From assembly GCA_012842725.1 (NCBI GenBank), contig DUSG01000116.1, positions 1 through 5,311 on the forward strand: 5,311 bases of DNA, read 5' to 3'. The notes below the pieces were generated by a model that saw only the letters and a list, made by a program, of their open reading frames with translations, was not told the DNA's origin and did not search any database. This document shows positions 5,134 to 5,311 of this stretch, piece after piece. Numbering within the stretch: the stretch's first letter is position 1; the number at the start of each line of letters is the position of its first letter. Source of the DNA: Clostridiales bacterium (GTDB lineage Bacteria > Bacillota > Clostridia > Lutisporales > Lutisporaceae). The position numbers were made by a program, and so were the translations under genes.

Positions 5134-5311
5134 ATGGACAAAGATGAATTATATTTTTCTCTGGACATTGGCACAAGGACCATAGTAGGATTAGTGGGAA
5201 CTTTTTGCGGAGAAGAATTTAAAATCATTGATTTTCAAGTTGAAGAACATAAAAAAAGAGCTATGTATGATGGACAAGTTCATGACATAAAATTGGTAGC
5301 TGATACTGTTA
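5134..5311 (+). CDS. FtsA/PilM-type actin-like ATPase, N-terminal fragment
   Basis: The first 59 residues are present and the gene runs off the right edge. FSLDIGTRTIVGLVG (8-22) is the phosphate-1 nucleotide-binding hairpin of the actin/Hsp70/FtsA superfamily, with D11, G13 and T14 as the key residues. MYDGQVHDIKLVADTV (44-59) matches the segment in FtsA-type proteins that follows the first beta-sheet and leads into the first helix (compare the G-x-I-x-D-I pattern of FtsA). FtsA tethers the FtsZ ring to the membrane; PilM does a similar job in type IV pilus assembly. Clostridia often carry, besides classical FtsA, a longer FtsA-like protein of unclear role, and this N-terminus looks like that form (recollection, not checked). 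ATG 5134 is preceded by an AGGGTGAT ribosome binding site. Total length and membrane-binding tail cannot be seen. Confidence 0.8.
   Translation, partial: MDKDELYFSLDIGTRTIVGLVGTFCGEEFKIIDFQVEEHKKRAMYDGQVHDIKLVADTV

Noticed and set aside
4928..5176. Minus-strand 82-residue frame over the divergent intergenic region
   Set aside because: It overlaps the FtsA-like start, has no ribosome binding site, and its product (rich in Asn, His, Phe, Tyr) looks like translated AT-rich non-coding DNA.
1..5311. Mobile element, CRISPR, prophage, toxin-antitoxin or anti-phage defence system
   Set aside because: No repeats with spacers, terminal inverted repeats, transposase, integrase or recognised defence domains are present; composition looks even across the window.

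Overview
This is AT-rich DNA with compact genes, strong GGAGG-type ribosome binding sites, consensus sigma-A-like promoters and U-tract terminators. That pattern, together with the protein families present, points to a low-GC Firmicute. A member of Clostridia is most likely, mainly because of the FtsA-like protein at the right edge. Genus cannot be called from the sequence alone. I see no phage gene, transposase, CRISPR array, tRNA or rRNA; it reads as ordinary chromosome.

Layout. (1) 1-199: the C-terminal end of a thioredoxin-fold (TlpA/ResA-like) protein, closed by an intrinsic terminator whose loop contains the stop codon. (2) 201-2107: a near-consensus promoter drives a two-gene unit, a cysteine-free ArsR-type winged-helix regulator followed by a 12-helix MFS exporter of the DHA3/MFS_3 type. 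This is a plausible self-regulated efflux cassette of unknown substrate. (3) 2130-3717: an extended -10 promoter embedded in a 9-bp perfect inverted repeat precedes a tightly spaced pair, a purine/uridine phosphorylase-superfamily protein and a fumarylacetoacetate hydrolase (FAH) family protein. The ribosome binding site of the second overlaps the stop codon of the first. (4) 3741-4750: a second extended -10 promoter precedes a two-domain protein with an uncharacterised N-terminal half (possibly SCP2-like) and a RimJ/RimL-like GNAT acetyltransferase C-terminal half. It ends at a terminator that also serves the convergent gene. (5) 4749-4922, minus strand: a small, strongly cationic, probable single-pass membrane protein with a non-AUG start. 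(6) 4954-5133: an AT-rich divergent intergenic region. (7) 5134 to the edge: the start of an FtsA/PilM-type actin-like ATPase.

How the genes work together. The regulator and exporter form a convincing functional pair. The nucleoside-cleaving enzyme and the FAH protein are almost certainly co-translated, but what links them biochemically is not evident. No clearly new multi-gene system is visible. The observations most worth following are the nucleoside phosphorylase homologue that seems to lack the family's phosphate-binding arginines, the unusual N-terminal domain fused to the acetyltransferase, and the small cationic membrane protein, which gene callers could miss or start at the wrong codon.
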